Source: Leptolinea sp964397625 (GTDB taxonomy: Bacteria; Chloroflexota; Anaerolineae; Anaerolineales; Anaerolineaceae). Taken from it: a DNA stretch of 64,000 bases. Position 1 is the stretch's first letter; each line of letters starts with the position of its first letter. The stretch spans positions 15,737 through 79,736 of the forward strand of contig CAYNJT010000008.1 in the NCBI GenBank assembly GCA_964397625.1. The letters run 5' to 3'. A model generated the notes under the pieces. The model saw nothing but the letters and a program-made list of their open reading frames with translations, was not told the DNA's origin and ran no database searches. Positions 1 to 8,543 of the stretch are shown here, piece by piece. The translations under genes and the position numbers were made by a program.

Positions 1-1
1 G

Positions 2-394
2 GATGTGGAAAAGACTGCCGAACCGAAAGAATCAACCATCAAGGGCACGGCCTGGTTGGGTGTGTCGCTATTGGACATCACTCCTGAAATCGCCAAACAG
101 ATGGACCTTAAAGATGGACAAAAAGGTGCGTTGATTCAGTCCATTGAGAAAGACAGCCCGGCGGATAAAGCCGGATTACACGGCGGCGATAAAGCGTTTG
201 AAGTCAATGGCAACCAGATCATGATTGGCGGCGATATCATCACGGCCATGGATGGAAACGCAGTAGAGTCCGTGAAAGACTTGCGCGGACGGATCCTGCG
301 GGCGAACCCGGATGACGAGGTAAAACTCACCATCCTGCGGGAAGGCTCCGAGAAAGAAGTGACCGTAAAACTCGCTGAGCGACCGGCGCAGTAG
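2..394 (+). CDS. HtrA/DegP-like serine protease, C-terminal PDZ part (cut by window edge)
   Basis: Only the last ~130 codons are in the window; the frame is open to base 2, so the gene starts upstream. The visible part is a PDZ domain of the type that follows the trypsin-like domain of HtrA proteases: a TAWLGV strand, then an SPADKAGL loop, GGDIITAMDG and a closing strand near EVTVKL. PDZ domains of this family bind C-termini of misfolded or target proteins and regulate the protease, usually outside the cytoplasmic membrane. The catalytic domain is not visible, so protease identity is inferred from the PDZ alone. A strong terminator follows 20 bases after the stop. Confidence 0.8.
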   Translation, partial: DVEKTAEPKESTIKGTAWLGVSLLDITPEIAKQMDLKDGQKGALIQSIEKDSPADKAGLHGGDKAFEVNGNQIMIGGDIITAMDGNAVESVKDLRGRILRANPDDEVKLTILREGSEKEVTVKLAERPAQ

Positions 395-414
395 TCGCTC
401 TGTTTCTCCCTCAA

Positions 415-448
415 AAGAACATCCCGGATTATTTTCCGGGATGTTCTT
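415..448. terminator. Intrinsic terminator, probably bidirectional
   Basis: A perfect 13-bp stem (415-427 with 436-448) closes an 8-base AT-rich loop and is flanked by A/T-rich sequence. It lies between the end of the protease gene and the end of the convergent glycosyltransferase-like gene, so it can serve both. Confidence 0.85.
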
Positions 449-450
449 TA

Positions 451-1920
451 TTAATTCCCTTTGATGTATAACAATCGATTATAGCGGGAGAATGGAGTGT
501 CTCTCGTCGCAAGTTGATAGCCTGCAGAAGCAAGAATATTCTGCTGTTCCGATGTTAGAAAGAGCGGGGTAATTACGTATACCTTACCTTTCCAGGTTTT
601 TGATTCGGCAATCATGTTCCAATCTGTCTGCCAGACAGAAGAAATGATCTCATTGTTTTTGAGGATTTCTGAAAAGAAATAATTGTAGTATCCGCCTTCA
701 TAAGGATTTACAACCAGTACCGTACTTCCGGGTTGCCAACTGTCATGGATACGTGAAGTGATTACATCAGCATTGCCTTTTGATCCCTCATAATATGTAA
801 CTAGCGCGGGGATATTAAACAGGAGAATAATGCAAACCATTCCCATTGAGCTGATTATTTCCCGTCTGGGCAGGCCATAAGTTTTCTTCAAACCAGCAAG
901 ATAGTGTTCAAAATTCTGTTGAATTGTTGAAAGTGCCAGTCCAGCCGGTAAGAGAAGTATGGGAAGATAAGGAAGTAATTGCCTGGGCATGAAAAAATAT
1001 TTTTTTAAATAATCAAAGGTGATGATCAACACAATTTGAAGAAAAATGCTATAGAGCAGTGTTGATGAAGCCGAAAACGGCTTTTTCATCAGAACAAGAA
1101 TTCCATAGATTTCAAGAACCAGACAAAGAAAACCCCACCCCCAACTCCATTCGGGAGAGATGGAATAAAAGGGAAGCCACCCCAGCCCGGTAAACACAGT
1201 CTGAATGAATGTAATGCCACTTTCCAAAAAAGGATTGCTAAAAGTGACACGGCCGCTGAAAAGGAGAAACCCGGCGGCAAACGCGATCAAGATGGATATG
1301 TAACTGATAAGAAGATAACGAAAAGAACGCTTACGATCCAGCGGTTTTTCATCGGAGAACAGAAACCAGAGGATTCCATTAGCCAACACCAGAAGGACAT
1401 ACATATGAAAATAAATACCCATGATGGCGGTAATCGTGAAAACGATCCATTGACGGGGATCATCGGATTTCATGGCGCGTAAAAGTAACAGGGTCGAAAA
1501 CAGATAGAAAAAGGTAAATGAGGCGTAGAAGCGGAGTTCCTGAGAGTATTGAATAAGGAAAGGTGATAAAGCTGCCAGAAATGTCCCCCAGAGGGCGCTG
1601 CGAGTGTCCAGCAAGTCTTTGAAGAGCAGGTAGCAAACTGGCAGGGTTAGAGAGCCCCAGATAACAGAAGGAAATCGTAGAATGGCATTCCCGGAACCCA
1701 GACGGCTGAACAACCAGGTAATGAAATAATCCATGGGCATGGCCATCACATGCGAACGCACAATAAAGATGATCTCCTCCAGATTTTTAGCCTTGGTCAC
1801 CCCAAAGACGCCGACCTCATCGTACCAGAGGATGTCATTCCCCAATTGAAACAGGCGAAGCAGGAATCCAAGGAATACAATTGACAGAATGATTTTGTGT
1901 TGTTTTATTGTTCGGGTCAT
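451..1920 (-). CDS. GT39/ArnT-like membrane glycosyltransferase
   Basis: A 489-residue polytopic membrane protein. After the first membrane segment comes the sequence DILWYDEVGVFG, which matches the conserved acidic DE loop of PMT/ArnT-type (GT-C fold) transferases that take sugars from polyprenyl phosphates. About ten or more hydrophobic helices follow, then a soluble C-terminal part with VVNPYEGG and VYVITPLF strands. The likely role is glycosylation of a surface protein, lipid or glycan on the outer face of the membrane; the substrate cannot be told. It is transcribed away from the next gene, with both starts sharing a 119-base intergenic region. Confidence 0.7.
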   Translation of the reverse strand: MTRTIKQHKIILSIVFLGFLLRLFQLGNDILWYDEVGVFGVTKAKNLEEIIFIVRSHVMAMPMDYFITWLFSRLGSGNAILRFPSVIWGSLTLPVCYLLFKDLLDTRSALWGTFLAALSPFLIQYSQELRFYASFTFFYLFSTLLLLRAMKSDDPRQWIVFTITAIMGIYFHMYVLLVLANGILWFLFSDEKPLDRKRSFRYLLISYISILIAFAAGFLLFSGRVTFSNPFLESGITFIQTVFTGLGWLPFYSISPEWSWGWGFLCLVLEIYGILVLMKKPFSASSTLLYSIFLQIVLIITFDYLKKYFFMPRQLLPYLPILLLPAGLALSTIQQNFEHYLAGLKKTYGLPRREIISSMGMVCIILLFNIPALVTYYEGSKGNADVITSRIHDSWQPGSTVLVVNPYEGGYYNYFFSEILKNNEIISSVWQTDWNMIAESKTWKGKVYVITPLFLTSEQQNILASAGYQLATRDTPFSRYNRLLYIKGN

Positions 1921-1931
1921 ATGGATTTAGA

Positions 1932-1959
1932 TTGAGATTTTCTTGGGGATGGCTATAAT
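1932..1959 (+). promoter_or_regulatory. Sigma-70-type promoter for the gene at 2040
   Basis: TTGAGA at 1932-1937 and TATAAT at 1954-1959 are separated by 16 bases. Transcription would begin near 1966 and give a ~75-base leader before the TTG start at 2040. Confidence 0.6.
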
Positions 1960-2039
1960 TCTATAGGATTTCTTCGCATAATGAAATTATTGCCACCCAG
2001 TAAATTATTAACAACAATCCAAATTCCCTGAGAGGTTTT

Positions 2040-3149
2040 TTGAAACCACCATTATTCTTCAAGAAGATTCAACCATGGATGGTCGTAGTTTGTTTGGCTT
2101 TTCTCTATTGCCTGATTACACTTATCAGGAGTAATGGTAATCCTTTAACATTTGTGATGATCGGGCGGAAGTACGATCCGGCTCACGGGGTGACCAACCT
2201 GGGCTATGATGGTCAATTCGCTTACCAGATTGCCTTAAACCCGGTGGGTGCCGCGCCTACCCTGGATATACCAGCCTACCGCTACCAGCGCATTGTGTAC
2301 CCGCTTACGGCGCGATTATTGGCTCTGGGAAACGCGACGGCGATTCCATGGATGTTGATCTTCATCAATCTGGCCAGCCTGGCATTGGGAACTCTGGCAA
2401 CAGAAAAACTGTTGAAAGACCATGGGCAAAGCCGCTGGTACGCGCTGGTCTACGGGCTTTTTGCCGGACAGCTGCTCGCGTTGCGGCTTGACCTGACCGA
2501 ACCGCTGGCTTACATGCTGGCGCAGTGGGGAGTCCTGTTGTTTGATCGCAAACGGTACGGCTGGAGCGGCGTATTGTTTGCCCTGGCAGGCCTGACGCGC
2601 GAATTGACCTTACTCTTCCCGGCAGCCTGCGCGCTCGCGCTGCTGATCAAAGACCGCAGAATGTGGGGAGCCGCCTGGGGAACGCTTATTGTGCTTCCCT
2701 TTGCCCTGTGGCAGGTGTTTTTACGGTACTGGCTCGGAAGCTGGGGGGTCAGTTCTGGCGGGGCGTTTTCCAGTTCATTTGAGATTATCCCGTACAAGGG
2801 TTGGTGGGGTTATCACACACCGGAAACCTTGATCTTCGTGTTGTTCTCCATCTTTGTCCTGTTGGTGGCTTTAATCCCGGCCACGGCGGGTATCATCACT
2901 GGTATAAAAAATATCTGGCAGCGGAAATGGGGGACTGGTGTATGGATCCTGCTGCTGAACGCGTTGATCTTTCCCTTCCTGCCCACGTCGAATGTGTTGA
3001 ATCCGCCCGGCCTGGTGCGGGTGGTTATCGGTCTGGTAGCGGCGGTGCTGGATTACGGCGCGCTGGAGGGGTCAAAAACCGCCCTGCGGTTCAGTCTGTT
3101 ATGGCTTTTTCTGCTGGCCTTTGGTGAAGGCCTGGTGGCGATATATTAA
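2040..3149 (+). CDS. Polytopic membrane protein resembling AZOBR_p60025-type glycopolymer formation proteins
   Basis: A 369-residue protein with about eight to nine hydrophobic helices. After the first helix is a conserved-looking outside loop with YDPAHGVTNLGYDGQFAYQIA and then YRYQRIVYP. The YDGQFAY and RYQRI(V/L)YP sequences recall bacterial cell-surface glycopolymer formation proteins of GT-C-like type, but the catalytic chemistry is not established. The TTG start has a GAGAGG ribosome-binding site about ten bases upstream and a good promoter at 1932-1959. Its neighbour on the left is also a GT-C-like protein, so a shared envelope glycan role is plausible. Confidence 0.55.
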   Translation: MKPPLFFKKIQPWMVVVCLAFLYCLITLIRSNGNPLTFVMIGRKYDPAHGVTNLGYDGQFAYQIALNPVGAAPTLDIPAYRYQRIVYPLTARLLALGNATAIPWMLIFINLASLALGTLATEKLLKDHGQSRWYALVYGLFAGQLLALRLDLTEPLAYMLAQWGVLLFDRKRYGWSGVLFALAGLTRELTLLFPAACALALLIKDRRMWGAAWGTLIVLPFALWQVFLRYWLGSWGVSSGGAFSSSFEIIPYKGWWGYHTPETLIFVLFSIFVLLVALIPATAGIITGIKNIWQRKWGTGVWILLLNALIFPFLPTSNVLNPPGLVRVVIGLVAAVLDYGALEGSKTALRFSLLWLFLLAFGEGLVAIY

Positions 3150-3175
3150 AACCCTGGTTGAAGTGATTCTTTCTA

Positions 3176-4090
3176 TTATTTAAAAAGCGACCCCGTGCCC
3201 GACGCGAACAAAACCAACAGGTGCATATAGCAAATGATAGCCAGCACAGGCAGGATCCACAGGTGAGTCGTTCGTATCGCTGACAGCGTGGACGGAAGTT
3301 CGGAAACGTCTGAAGATAACTTTGGATGTTGCATTCGGCTGCGGTAAAGGTAAATCATCAATGGCGCGATCATCAGAAAACTGACGTTCCAGACGACCAG
3401 CCATTCGGGATACACCCCTTGGAACATGCCCTGATTGGCCTGAACGTTAAACAGATGAACGCAGATAATGACCATACCCGTAGCGCCGAACAAGATCACC
3501 CATAACAATCCCGCGTAATAGCGAAGAAACCGAAACCATATCCAGTTTCCTGTTTTTACTGTCTTCAATCCAAGGATCGTGAAAACGCCGATCAGCGCCG
3601 ATGAGCTGTTTACCGCCATATCGATCCAGCCGTAGGTTCGCCCGGGGTGAATGCCCTGTTCCAGCTCGTCCACCACTCCCAGCAGTGATGTACACAGAAA
3701 CACCAAGATGAGGATGCCTTTGCCGTAGTAATCCCGTGAAAGAACAGTGAAAATCAGCCAGGCCAGGATGACATATTCCGGGATGTGGATGTGTTTGTTC
3801 GGGTTATCAACGGATTGAAAAATGACCAGCACGATCAACGCGCAGGGGATAAGGTACAGGAGGTTGCGAAGGTCTCTCTTAGTTCGCCACAGATAATATA
3901 CAAAGGCACTGCCGAAAAGCAACACCAGCACAACGGGGATCCTTCCGGCAAATACAATCCCAAAGTTTGCCTCGATGTAGCGGTACACCAGAATGGCGTC
4001 AGGGATCATGAACACGTACAGAGCGATCACGACCCAGAGGAGCGGGGTAATCCAGTATTTATGTCGGAGATTTTGGAGTCGCTGTAACAT
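3176..4090 (-). CDS. VanZ-like family membrane protein
   Basis: A 304-residue protein with eight or more membrane helices. The middle carries the VanZ signature: NKHIHIPEYVILAW, then a helix, GVVDELEQGIHPGRTYGWIDMAVN, and SSALIG. VanZ-family proteins are small polytopic membrane proteins; the founding member gives low-level teicoplanin resistance by an unknown route, and most homologues have no assigned role. An unusual feature is the length: the VanZ core is about half of the protein and is followed by three more helices. It ends 26 bases from the convergent gene on the left. Confidence 0.75.
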   Translation of the reverse strand: MLQRLQNLRHKYWITPLLWVVIALYVFMIPDAILVYRYIEANFGIVFAGRIPVVLVLLFGSAFVYYLWRTKRDLRNLLYLIPCALIVLVIFQSVDNPNKHIHIPEYVILAWLIFTVLSRDYYGKGILILVFLCTSLLGVVDELEQGIHPGRTYGWIDMAVNSSSALIGVFTILGLKTVKTGNWIWFRFLRYYAGLLWVILFGATGMVIICVHLFNVQANQGMFQGVYPEWLVVWNVSFLMIAPLMIYLYRSRMQHPKLSSDVSELPSTLSAIRTTHLWILPVLAIICYMHLLVLFASGTGSLFK

Positions 4091-4119
4091 TCAATTCCTG
4101 ACAATTGATCGGGTTAATC

Positions 4120-4971
4120 TTAACGCCCAATAAAATGATTGTTCACAATCCAGCTGTAGCTGACCAACAGGGAAAACGCGGTCAGGCCGTACAGCAGCGC
4201 GGTTTTGCCGTGAAAATGTGTGTTCCGAATAAGGTTGTAGCCCACCAGCAGGATGGCCGGGAAGAGCGGCATGGAGAACAGGTTCCAGTCGCTGTACAGT
4301 CCAATGGAGGATACCCAGACCAGCGAAAAGGGTATGCCAACGCACGCGCCGGTCAACAGGAAGCCATTGAAGGGTTCCAATTTNNNNNNNNNNNNNNNNN
4401 NNNNNNNNNNNNNNNNNNNNNNNNNNNNNNNNNNNNNNNNNNNNNNNNNNNNNNNNNNNNNNNNNNNNNNNNNNNNNNNNNNNTGCAGGTTGGATTCCCA
4501 CATCTCGTCAAAGCGTACGTGCATCATGCCGCGCATGGCCTGCGTTGGAATCCAGCTTTTATAGATCACCATGTCTGCCGATACCATGTTGCTTTGCAGC
4601 AGGCAACACGCGCCGAAAAAGGCAAGGCACAGGGCGATAAGATAAATCTTTCTGGAAAAGAAATGCTCGTTGGCGTTCGCGAGGAATCGATACAGCGCCT
4701 GATCCCGCCGGGTGTTCCACAGCGCAGCCATGCCAATCAGGATGGCCAGACCGGAGACGATCAATACGCCAATCGGGATGAGCCGCAGCCGGTTAAACGC
4801 AAAGCCAAAGATGACCTGCTGCAAGGCGGCGTTGTTGAGGTTGTTCGGGTCGGGCAGCGGTTTGACAAAGAAGCTGGAATAGATGGACAGTCCAACCAGC
4901 AGAAGGAAAAAGCCGTAATACACGGCCGTTTCGACCGTGTTCCAAAGGGAAGCACCGCGGGTGGTTTTCAT
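4120..4971 (-). CDS. Unknown polytopic membrane protein, interrupted by an assembly gap
   Basis: I do not recognise the family. The N-terminal part (before the gap) has about three membrane helices and ends near MMHVRFDEMWESNL; the part after the gap has four more helices and ends near WIVNNHFIGR. The 100-N run inside it is a placeholder, so the true length is unknown and may be much greater than 283 residues. The same frame continues on both sides, which is expected by chance one time in three. Its start overlaps the stop of the upstream gene by four bases (ATGA), so the two are co-transcribed and probably work together. Confidence 0.55.
   Translation of the reverse strand: MKTTRGASLWNTVETAVYYGFFLLLVGLSIYSSFFVKPLPDPNNLNNAALQQVIFGFAFNRLRLIPIGVLIVSGLAILIGMAALWNTRRDQALYRFLANANEHFFSRKIYLIALCLAFFGACCLLQSNMVSADMVIYKSWIPTQAMRGMMHVRFDEMWESNLXXXXXXXXXXXXXXXXXXXXXXXXXXXXXXXXXXKLEPFNGFLLTGACVGIPFSLVWVSSIGLYSDWNLFSMPLFPAILLVGYNLIRNTHFHGKTALLYGLTAFSLLVSYSWIVNNHFIGR
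4384..4483. other. Assembly gap of 100 N
   Basis: Exactly 100 unknown bases, the usual placeholder for a scaffold join of unknown size. It cuts the membrane protein gene at 4120-4971. Confidence 0.98.
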
Positions 4972-5705
4972 CCCGTTTTGGACCTACCCTGACGGTCAAT
5001 AAGAAACAGGCTGGCAAACAGGATCGGGATGGAAACGTAGACCACGGGCATCCAGATCCCGCTTCTGTCCTCGAAATAGATCGGGTCGGTGAGCAGGTCG
5101 ATCCACATAACGATGTTCACAATCAGCACGATGCCCAGCCCGGCGGCAGCGAGGCGGCCTGCGAGGCCTTGCGGCAGAAAATCACGCGCTGAGAGCGTCA
5201 GCCAGCGGTGGATCAGGGTGAGAATAAAGAAGAAAACTGCCACGGCCAGCAGCCACAACAGGATGGGACGCAGACGCACGTACAGGAAGATGTACGGTTC
5301 CATGCGCGGGAAGCGCTGCGCGTCCATCAGGAATTCCAGTCCGCCCAGTAGAAGGATCACCGCCAGCGACAGGCAGAAGTACGCGGACGACAGGAAGGGA
5401 TGGGCAGTATGCCATACCCGGATTGTCTTTTCCAAACGGGTTGTCCACGCTGGAGAAGTTAATACTTTGATAAACAGGCCGAGCGCGGTGGTTATAACAA
5501 TGCAAAAAAGACCCAAAGTCAGTATGCGAGCCAGCGAAAAATTGGCGATGAAGGTGTTCTTTGATTCGGATGGCGGGAGGTTTAGGACGCTGACCAGTGA
5601 CAGCAATCCTGCCAACGCGAACAGCAGGAAGAAAAGGCTGAAGGTGAGGCGGGGAGGTAATGACCTTATATGGTCAGGTTTAGGTTCGAGTGGGGTGGGA
5701 GTCAC
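4968..5705 (-). CDS. Unknown membrane protein, six to seven helices
   Basis: A 245-residue hydrophobic protein with a proline-rich, soluble N-terminus and about six or seven predicted membrane helices (first near residues 20-42, last near 220-238). No family motif is recognised. It starts with GTG. A TATAAT box on the same strand (5717-5712) lies only seven bases before that GTG, with no room for a ribosome-binding site if that box is used, which would make the message leaderless. It overlaps the next gene by four bases and forms a two-gene operon with it. Confidence 0.6.
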   Translation of the reverse strand: MTPTPLEPKPDHIRSLPPRLTFSLFFLLFALAGLLSLVSVLNLPPSESKNTFIANFSLARILTLGLFCIVITTALGLFIKVLTSPAWTTRLEKTIRVWHTAHPFLSSAYFCLSLAVILLLGGLEFLMDAQRFPRMEPYIFLYVRLRPILLWLLAVAVFFFILTLIHRWLTLSARDFLPQGLAGRLAAAGLGIVLIVNIVMWIDLLTDPIYFEDRSGIWMPVVYVSIPILFASLFLIDRQGRSKTG

Positions 5706-5750
5706 GGCACTATTATAGAGTAGAAATTAGCAAAATTTTGCGGGAAGAAC

Positions 5751-5784
5751 AGGAAAAAGAAAATTGACCGCATCCGGTCAATTT
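5751..5784 (-). terminator. Intrinsic terminator downstream of tRNA-Arg
   Basis: A perfect 10-bp stem (5761-5770 with 5775-5784) with a four-base loop is followed on the minus strand by a T-rich tract (complement of 5751-5760). It lies 28 bases past the tRNA 3' end. Confidence 0.85.
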
Positions 5785-5811
5785 CCGCCTGTTGTCTTGG
5801 CCTCAGAATAG

Positions 5812-5883
5812 TGTCCCCGGTGAGACTCGAACTCACACTTCCAGCTTCGGAGGCTGACGCTCTATCCATTGCGCTACGGGGAC
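5812..5883 (-). tRNA. tRNA-Arg (anticodon CCG)
   Basis: Read on the minus strand, the 7-bp acceptor stem GTCCCCG/CGGGGAC, a D arm with GGATAGAGC, an anticodon arm TCAGC-CTCCGAA-GCTGG and a T arm GTGAG-TTCGAGT-CTCAC fold into a full cloverleaf. The anticodon is CCG, reading CGG. Discriminator base is A; CCA is not encoded. A terminator follows. Confidence 0.93.
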
Positions 5884-5891
5884 AGGTTTGT

Positions 5892-6584
5892 CTATTTTAC
5901 CACGTGGGAATCGGGTTTGAGCAGCAGTTTCACCCGCGTCAGAGCCGCGCTGCCGGGGTCCAGTTCAAGCGCGACCAGCACTTCATCCGCGCGGCCGGTG
6001 GCGCCTTCACGCGCCTGCAGGGTCATGGTAATGATACCCGCGCCATTCTCACGTTGTTCCACTTTCATTTGATGAATGAGCGGGCGCAGGTCGTAGGGTT
6101 TGCCGCGGCGTTCGCGCGGCAGGCTTTCGGCGGCCATCAATGTTTCCACCTTCCGGCGGATTTCATCCAGGTTTATACTGGCAGGCAGGTCAAGCCGGTA
6201 TTCGGCGGCTTCCACGCGGGTTTGCAACGCGGGCGTGGAAAGCGGCACCTCTTCCGCGCGAAGGGCGCGCAATCCGTCTGGCGCGGATAGGTTGACGCGC
6301 TCACAGAAGCTCTGCAGATCCGGCGCTTCGTTGAACCAGAAGTCGACCAGTTCTTCAGAACCGGTAACGCCCAGCGGCATGGCGCTTGCCAGGTTGACGC
6401 GCGGCCCGGGGTTGAATCCCTGGGTGTAGGCGACTTTCAGCCTGGCGCGCCGCAGCACGCGTTCCCATATCTTTTGCAGGTCCAGCGCGCCGGTGTAGAT
6501 CAACGGGCCGGATTTAGAGAAAGTCACCCTGACACGGGTCAAAGCGGGAGATGGACTGTTTTTCTGGGCGTTTGGTGTTTCCAT
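5892..6584 (-). CDS. DUF2344 (TIGR03936-type) radical-SAM-linked protein
   Basis: About 230 residues. Recognisable features are RVTFSKSGPLIYTGALDLQ near the N-terminus, RRARLKVAYTQGFNPGPRV and the GVTGSEELVDFWF strand, all typical of the small partner of TIGR03960-type radical SAM proteins. The start is placed at the ATG two bases after the stop of the radical SAM gene (GTAGAGG before it) rather than at an upstream in-frame codon that would give a 58-base overlap. The two proteins are fused in some bacteria and adjacent in others, so they probably act as one enzyme; the reaction is unknown. Confidence 0.85.
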   Translation of the reverse strand: METPNAQKNSPSPALTRVRVTFSKSGPLIYTGALDLQKIWERVLRRARLKVAYTQGFNPGPRVNLASAMPLGVTGSEELVDFWFNEAPDLQSFCERVNLSAPDGLRALRAEEVPLSTPALQTRVEAAEYRLDLPASINLDEIRRKVETLMAAESLPRERRGKPYDLRPLIHQMKVEQRENGAGIITMTLQAREGATGRADEVLVALELDPGSAALTRVKLLLKPDSHVVK

Positions 6585-6586
6585 GG

Positions 6587-8500
6587 TCAGGCCTCTACCG
6601 CTTGCTGTTTTCTTTTCGGCCGGGTGGGCGGGCAGTTCCACTCACCGGATTTAATACCGGTCTTCAGGCTGGAGTAGGAAGCCAGAATGCCGCAGTTGTG
6701 ACAGCCTTCGCGGCAGTCTTCACGGGTTTCGCCGCGCAGGCTCATCTGGTAATCCTGTTTCAGGTACTCCAGTTCGATACCGCTGCCCAGGTGCTGCCAG
6801 GGGAGGATCTCATCCAGATCGCGCGGCCGGTGGCTGTACGTCAGGGGATCGATGCCGCAATCGACAAAGGCCTGCTGCCACAGGTCAAAGTTGAAGCAGT
6901 CCTGCCAGGCGTCAAAGCGGCAGCCCAGTTCCCAGGCGCGCTTGATCACCCGTGCCGTGCGGCGGTCGCCGCGCGAAAGCCAGGCTTCCAGCAGGCTTGA
7001 TTCGGGATCCGCCCAGGTCATTTTCAGTCCGGGTCGGCGGAGTTCGTTCCTCAGGTAGTTCAATTTCTCGCGGATGGAATCGATATTGTCGCAGGTGGCC
7101 CACTGGAAGGGGGTATGCGGTTTGGGGATGAAGGTGCTTACCCCGGCATGCACTTTAATTCTGCCGCCGACTTTCTTCCGCCCGATGGCATAAACCTGCT
7201 GGCAGAGGTCGGCGATGGCAGCCACATCCTCCATTGTCTCGGAAGGGTGCCCGATCATGAAGTACAGCTTGATGGACGTCCAGCCGCGGTCAAAGATATC
7301 CGAGGCGGTTTGCAGCAATTGATCGGTGGAAACCGGCTTGTTGATGATGCGGCGCATGCGTTCCGTGGCGGCTTCGGGCGCCAGAGTGAACCCGCCGGAG
7401 GGGCGCAGATCGCGCAGGCGTTCCATTAACTCAACGGAGAAGGATTCAATGCGCAGAGAGGGCAGGGAGACAGTGATCTGCCGGCCGGCGAACCTGTCAA
7501 GAATGGCCTGTGCCAGCTCGGTAATATGCGTATAGTCAGAAGATGAAAGGGATAGCAGGGCGACTTCTTCATAGCCGGTCTGGTCCAGCGCGGCTTCGAT
7601 GGCATCCACCACCTCATCCACCGGACGTTCACGCACGGGGCGCAGAATGTGCCCGGCCTGACAGAAACGGCAGCCGCGGCTGCATCCGCGCATTATCTCT
7701 ACCGCCACCCGGTTATGCACGGTATCAATGTTCGGTACCAGAAAACGGGTGACCGGCGGCGGCAGGGGAACGGTGAAACGCTTGACGATCTGCTTCGGCG
7801 CGTGAGAGTCGTTGGGATTTAAGCGGGTCACCTTACCGGTGGGAGAATACTCTACATCATAGAAGGAAGGGATATATATGCCTTCGATGCCAGCAAGACG
7901 CTGCAGAAGGTCATTTTTACGCGCGCCGGATGATTTCCATGCCTGCCAGGTATTCAACAGGTCGTCCATAACAGCTTCCCCATCACCCAGGAAAAAGGCG
8001 TCCATAAAGGGCGCAAGCGGTTCGGGGTTAAACGTGGAATGTCCGCCGGCAATGATCAATGGGAAGGTTTCGTCTCGTTCTCTGGCTTCAAAGGGAATGC
8101 CGGCCAGATCAAGGGCGTTCAGCACATTCGTGTAAAGGGTTTCGTATGGAATGGAAAAACCGATGATATCAAACGCGGAGACCGGGTTCTTGCTTTCCAA
8201 CGCGTATAACGGGATTTCAGCAGCCCGCATTTCGTCTTCCATATCCTTCCAGGGCAGGTAAACCCTCTCGGCCAGCGCGTCGTCACGCCGGTTGATGGAG
8301 TCATACAGAATGGACATGCCCAGGTTGGGCAACCCGATATCATAGATTTCCGGGAAGACCAGCGCCACCCGTGTATGGGCGGATTGCCAGTCTTTTTGCA
8401 CCTGATTGAATTCCCCGCCCACATAACGGCCGGGTTTTTGCACTTTTAGCAGTACCCGCTGCAGGCGGGCAGAAACATCGGTGGATGAAACCAATAACAT
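6587..8500 (-). CDS. TIGR03960-type B12-binding/radical SAM protein
   Basis: A 637-residue protein. Residues ~35-180 look like a B12-binding-like Rossmann region (VALVFPEIYDIGLPNLG, IIAGGHSTFNPEPLAPF). The radical SAM cluster motif CxxxCxxC is at Cys273, Cys277 and Cys280 (RGCSRGCRFCQAGH), followed by the usual barrel motifs (LLSLSSSDY, PSLRIESF, TLAPEAATERMRR, KLYFMIGHP). A Cys-rich C-terminus (REDCREGCHNCG) probably holds a further metal site. The start has CAGGAG upstream. With its DUF2344 partner it forms an operon; the pair is widespread and near tRNA/ribosome genes in other genomes, but no reaction is proven. Confidence 0.88.
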   Translation of the reverse strand: MLLVSSTDVSARLQRVLLKVQKPGRYVGGEFNQVQKDWQSAHTRVALVFPEIYDIGLPNLGMSILYDSINRRDDALAERVYLPWKDMEDEMRAAEIPLYALESKNPVSAFDIIGFSIPYETLYTNVLNALDLAGIPFEARERDETFPLIIAGGHSTFNPEPLAPFMDAFFLGDGEAVMDDLLNTWQAWKSSGARKNDLLQRLAGIEGIYIPSFYDVEYSPTGKVTRLNPNDSHAPKQIVKRFTVPLPPPVTRFLVPNIDTVHNRVAVEIMRGCSRGCRFCQAGHILRPVRERPVDEVVDAIEAALDQTGYEEVALLSLSSSDYTHITELAQAILDRFAGRQITVSLPSLRIESFSVELMERLRDLRPSGGFTLAPEAATERMRRIINKPVSTDQLLQTASDIFDRGWTSIKLYFMIGHPSETMEDVAAIADLCQQVYAIGRKKVGGRIKVHAGVSTFIPKPHTPFQWATCDNIDSIREKLNYLRNELRRPGLKMTWADPESSLLEAWLSRGDRRTARVIKRAWELGCRFDAWQDCFNFDLWQQAFVDCGIDPLTYSHRPRDLDEILPWQHLGSGIELEYLKQDYQMSLRGETREDCREGCHNCGILASYSSLKTGIKSGEWNCPPTRPKRKQQAVEA

Positions 8501-8543
8501 GCTCCTGAAACTCTGGATTAAACCGGATGGATTTTACCCGATT

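Noticed and set aside
4120..4971. Frameshift or pseudogene in the membrane protein gene
   Set aside because: The break coincides with a 100-N gap; both sides look like intact coding sequence, so this is an assembly artefact.
4105..4992. Long open frames on the opposite strand of several genes (for example across the first gap)
   Set aside because: They lack family motifs, their composition is unlike a protein, and they mirror well-supported genes in another frame.
5899..5906. CCACGTGG palindrome near the tRNA-Arg gene as an operator
   Set aside because: It is short and lies in the last codons of the DUF2344 gene, with no matching promoter.
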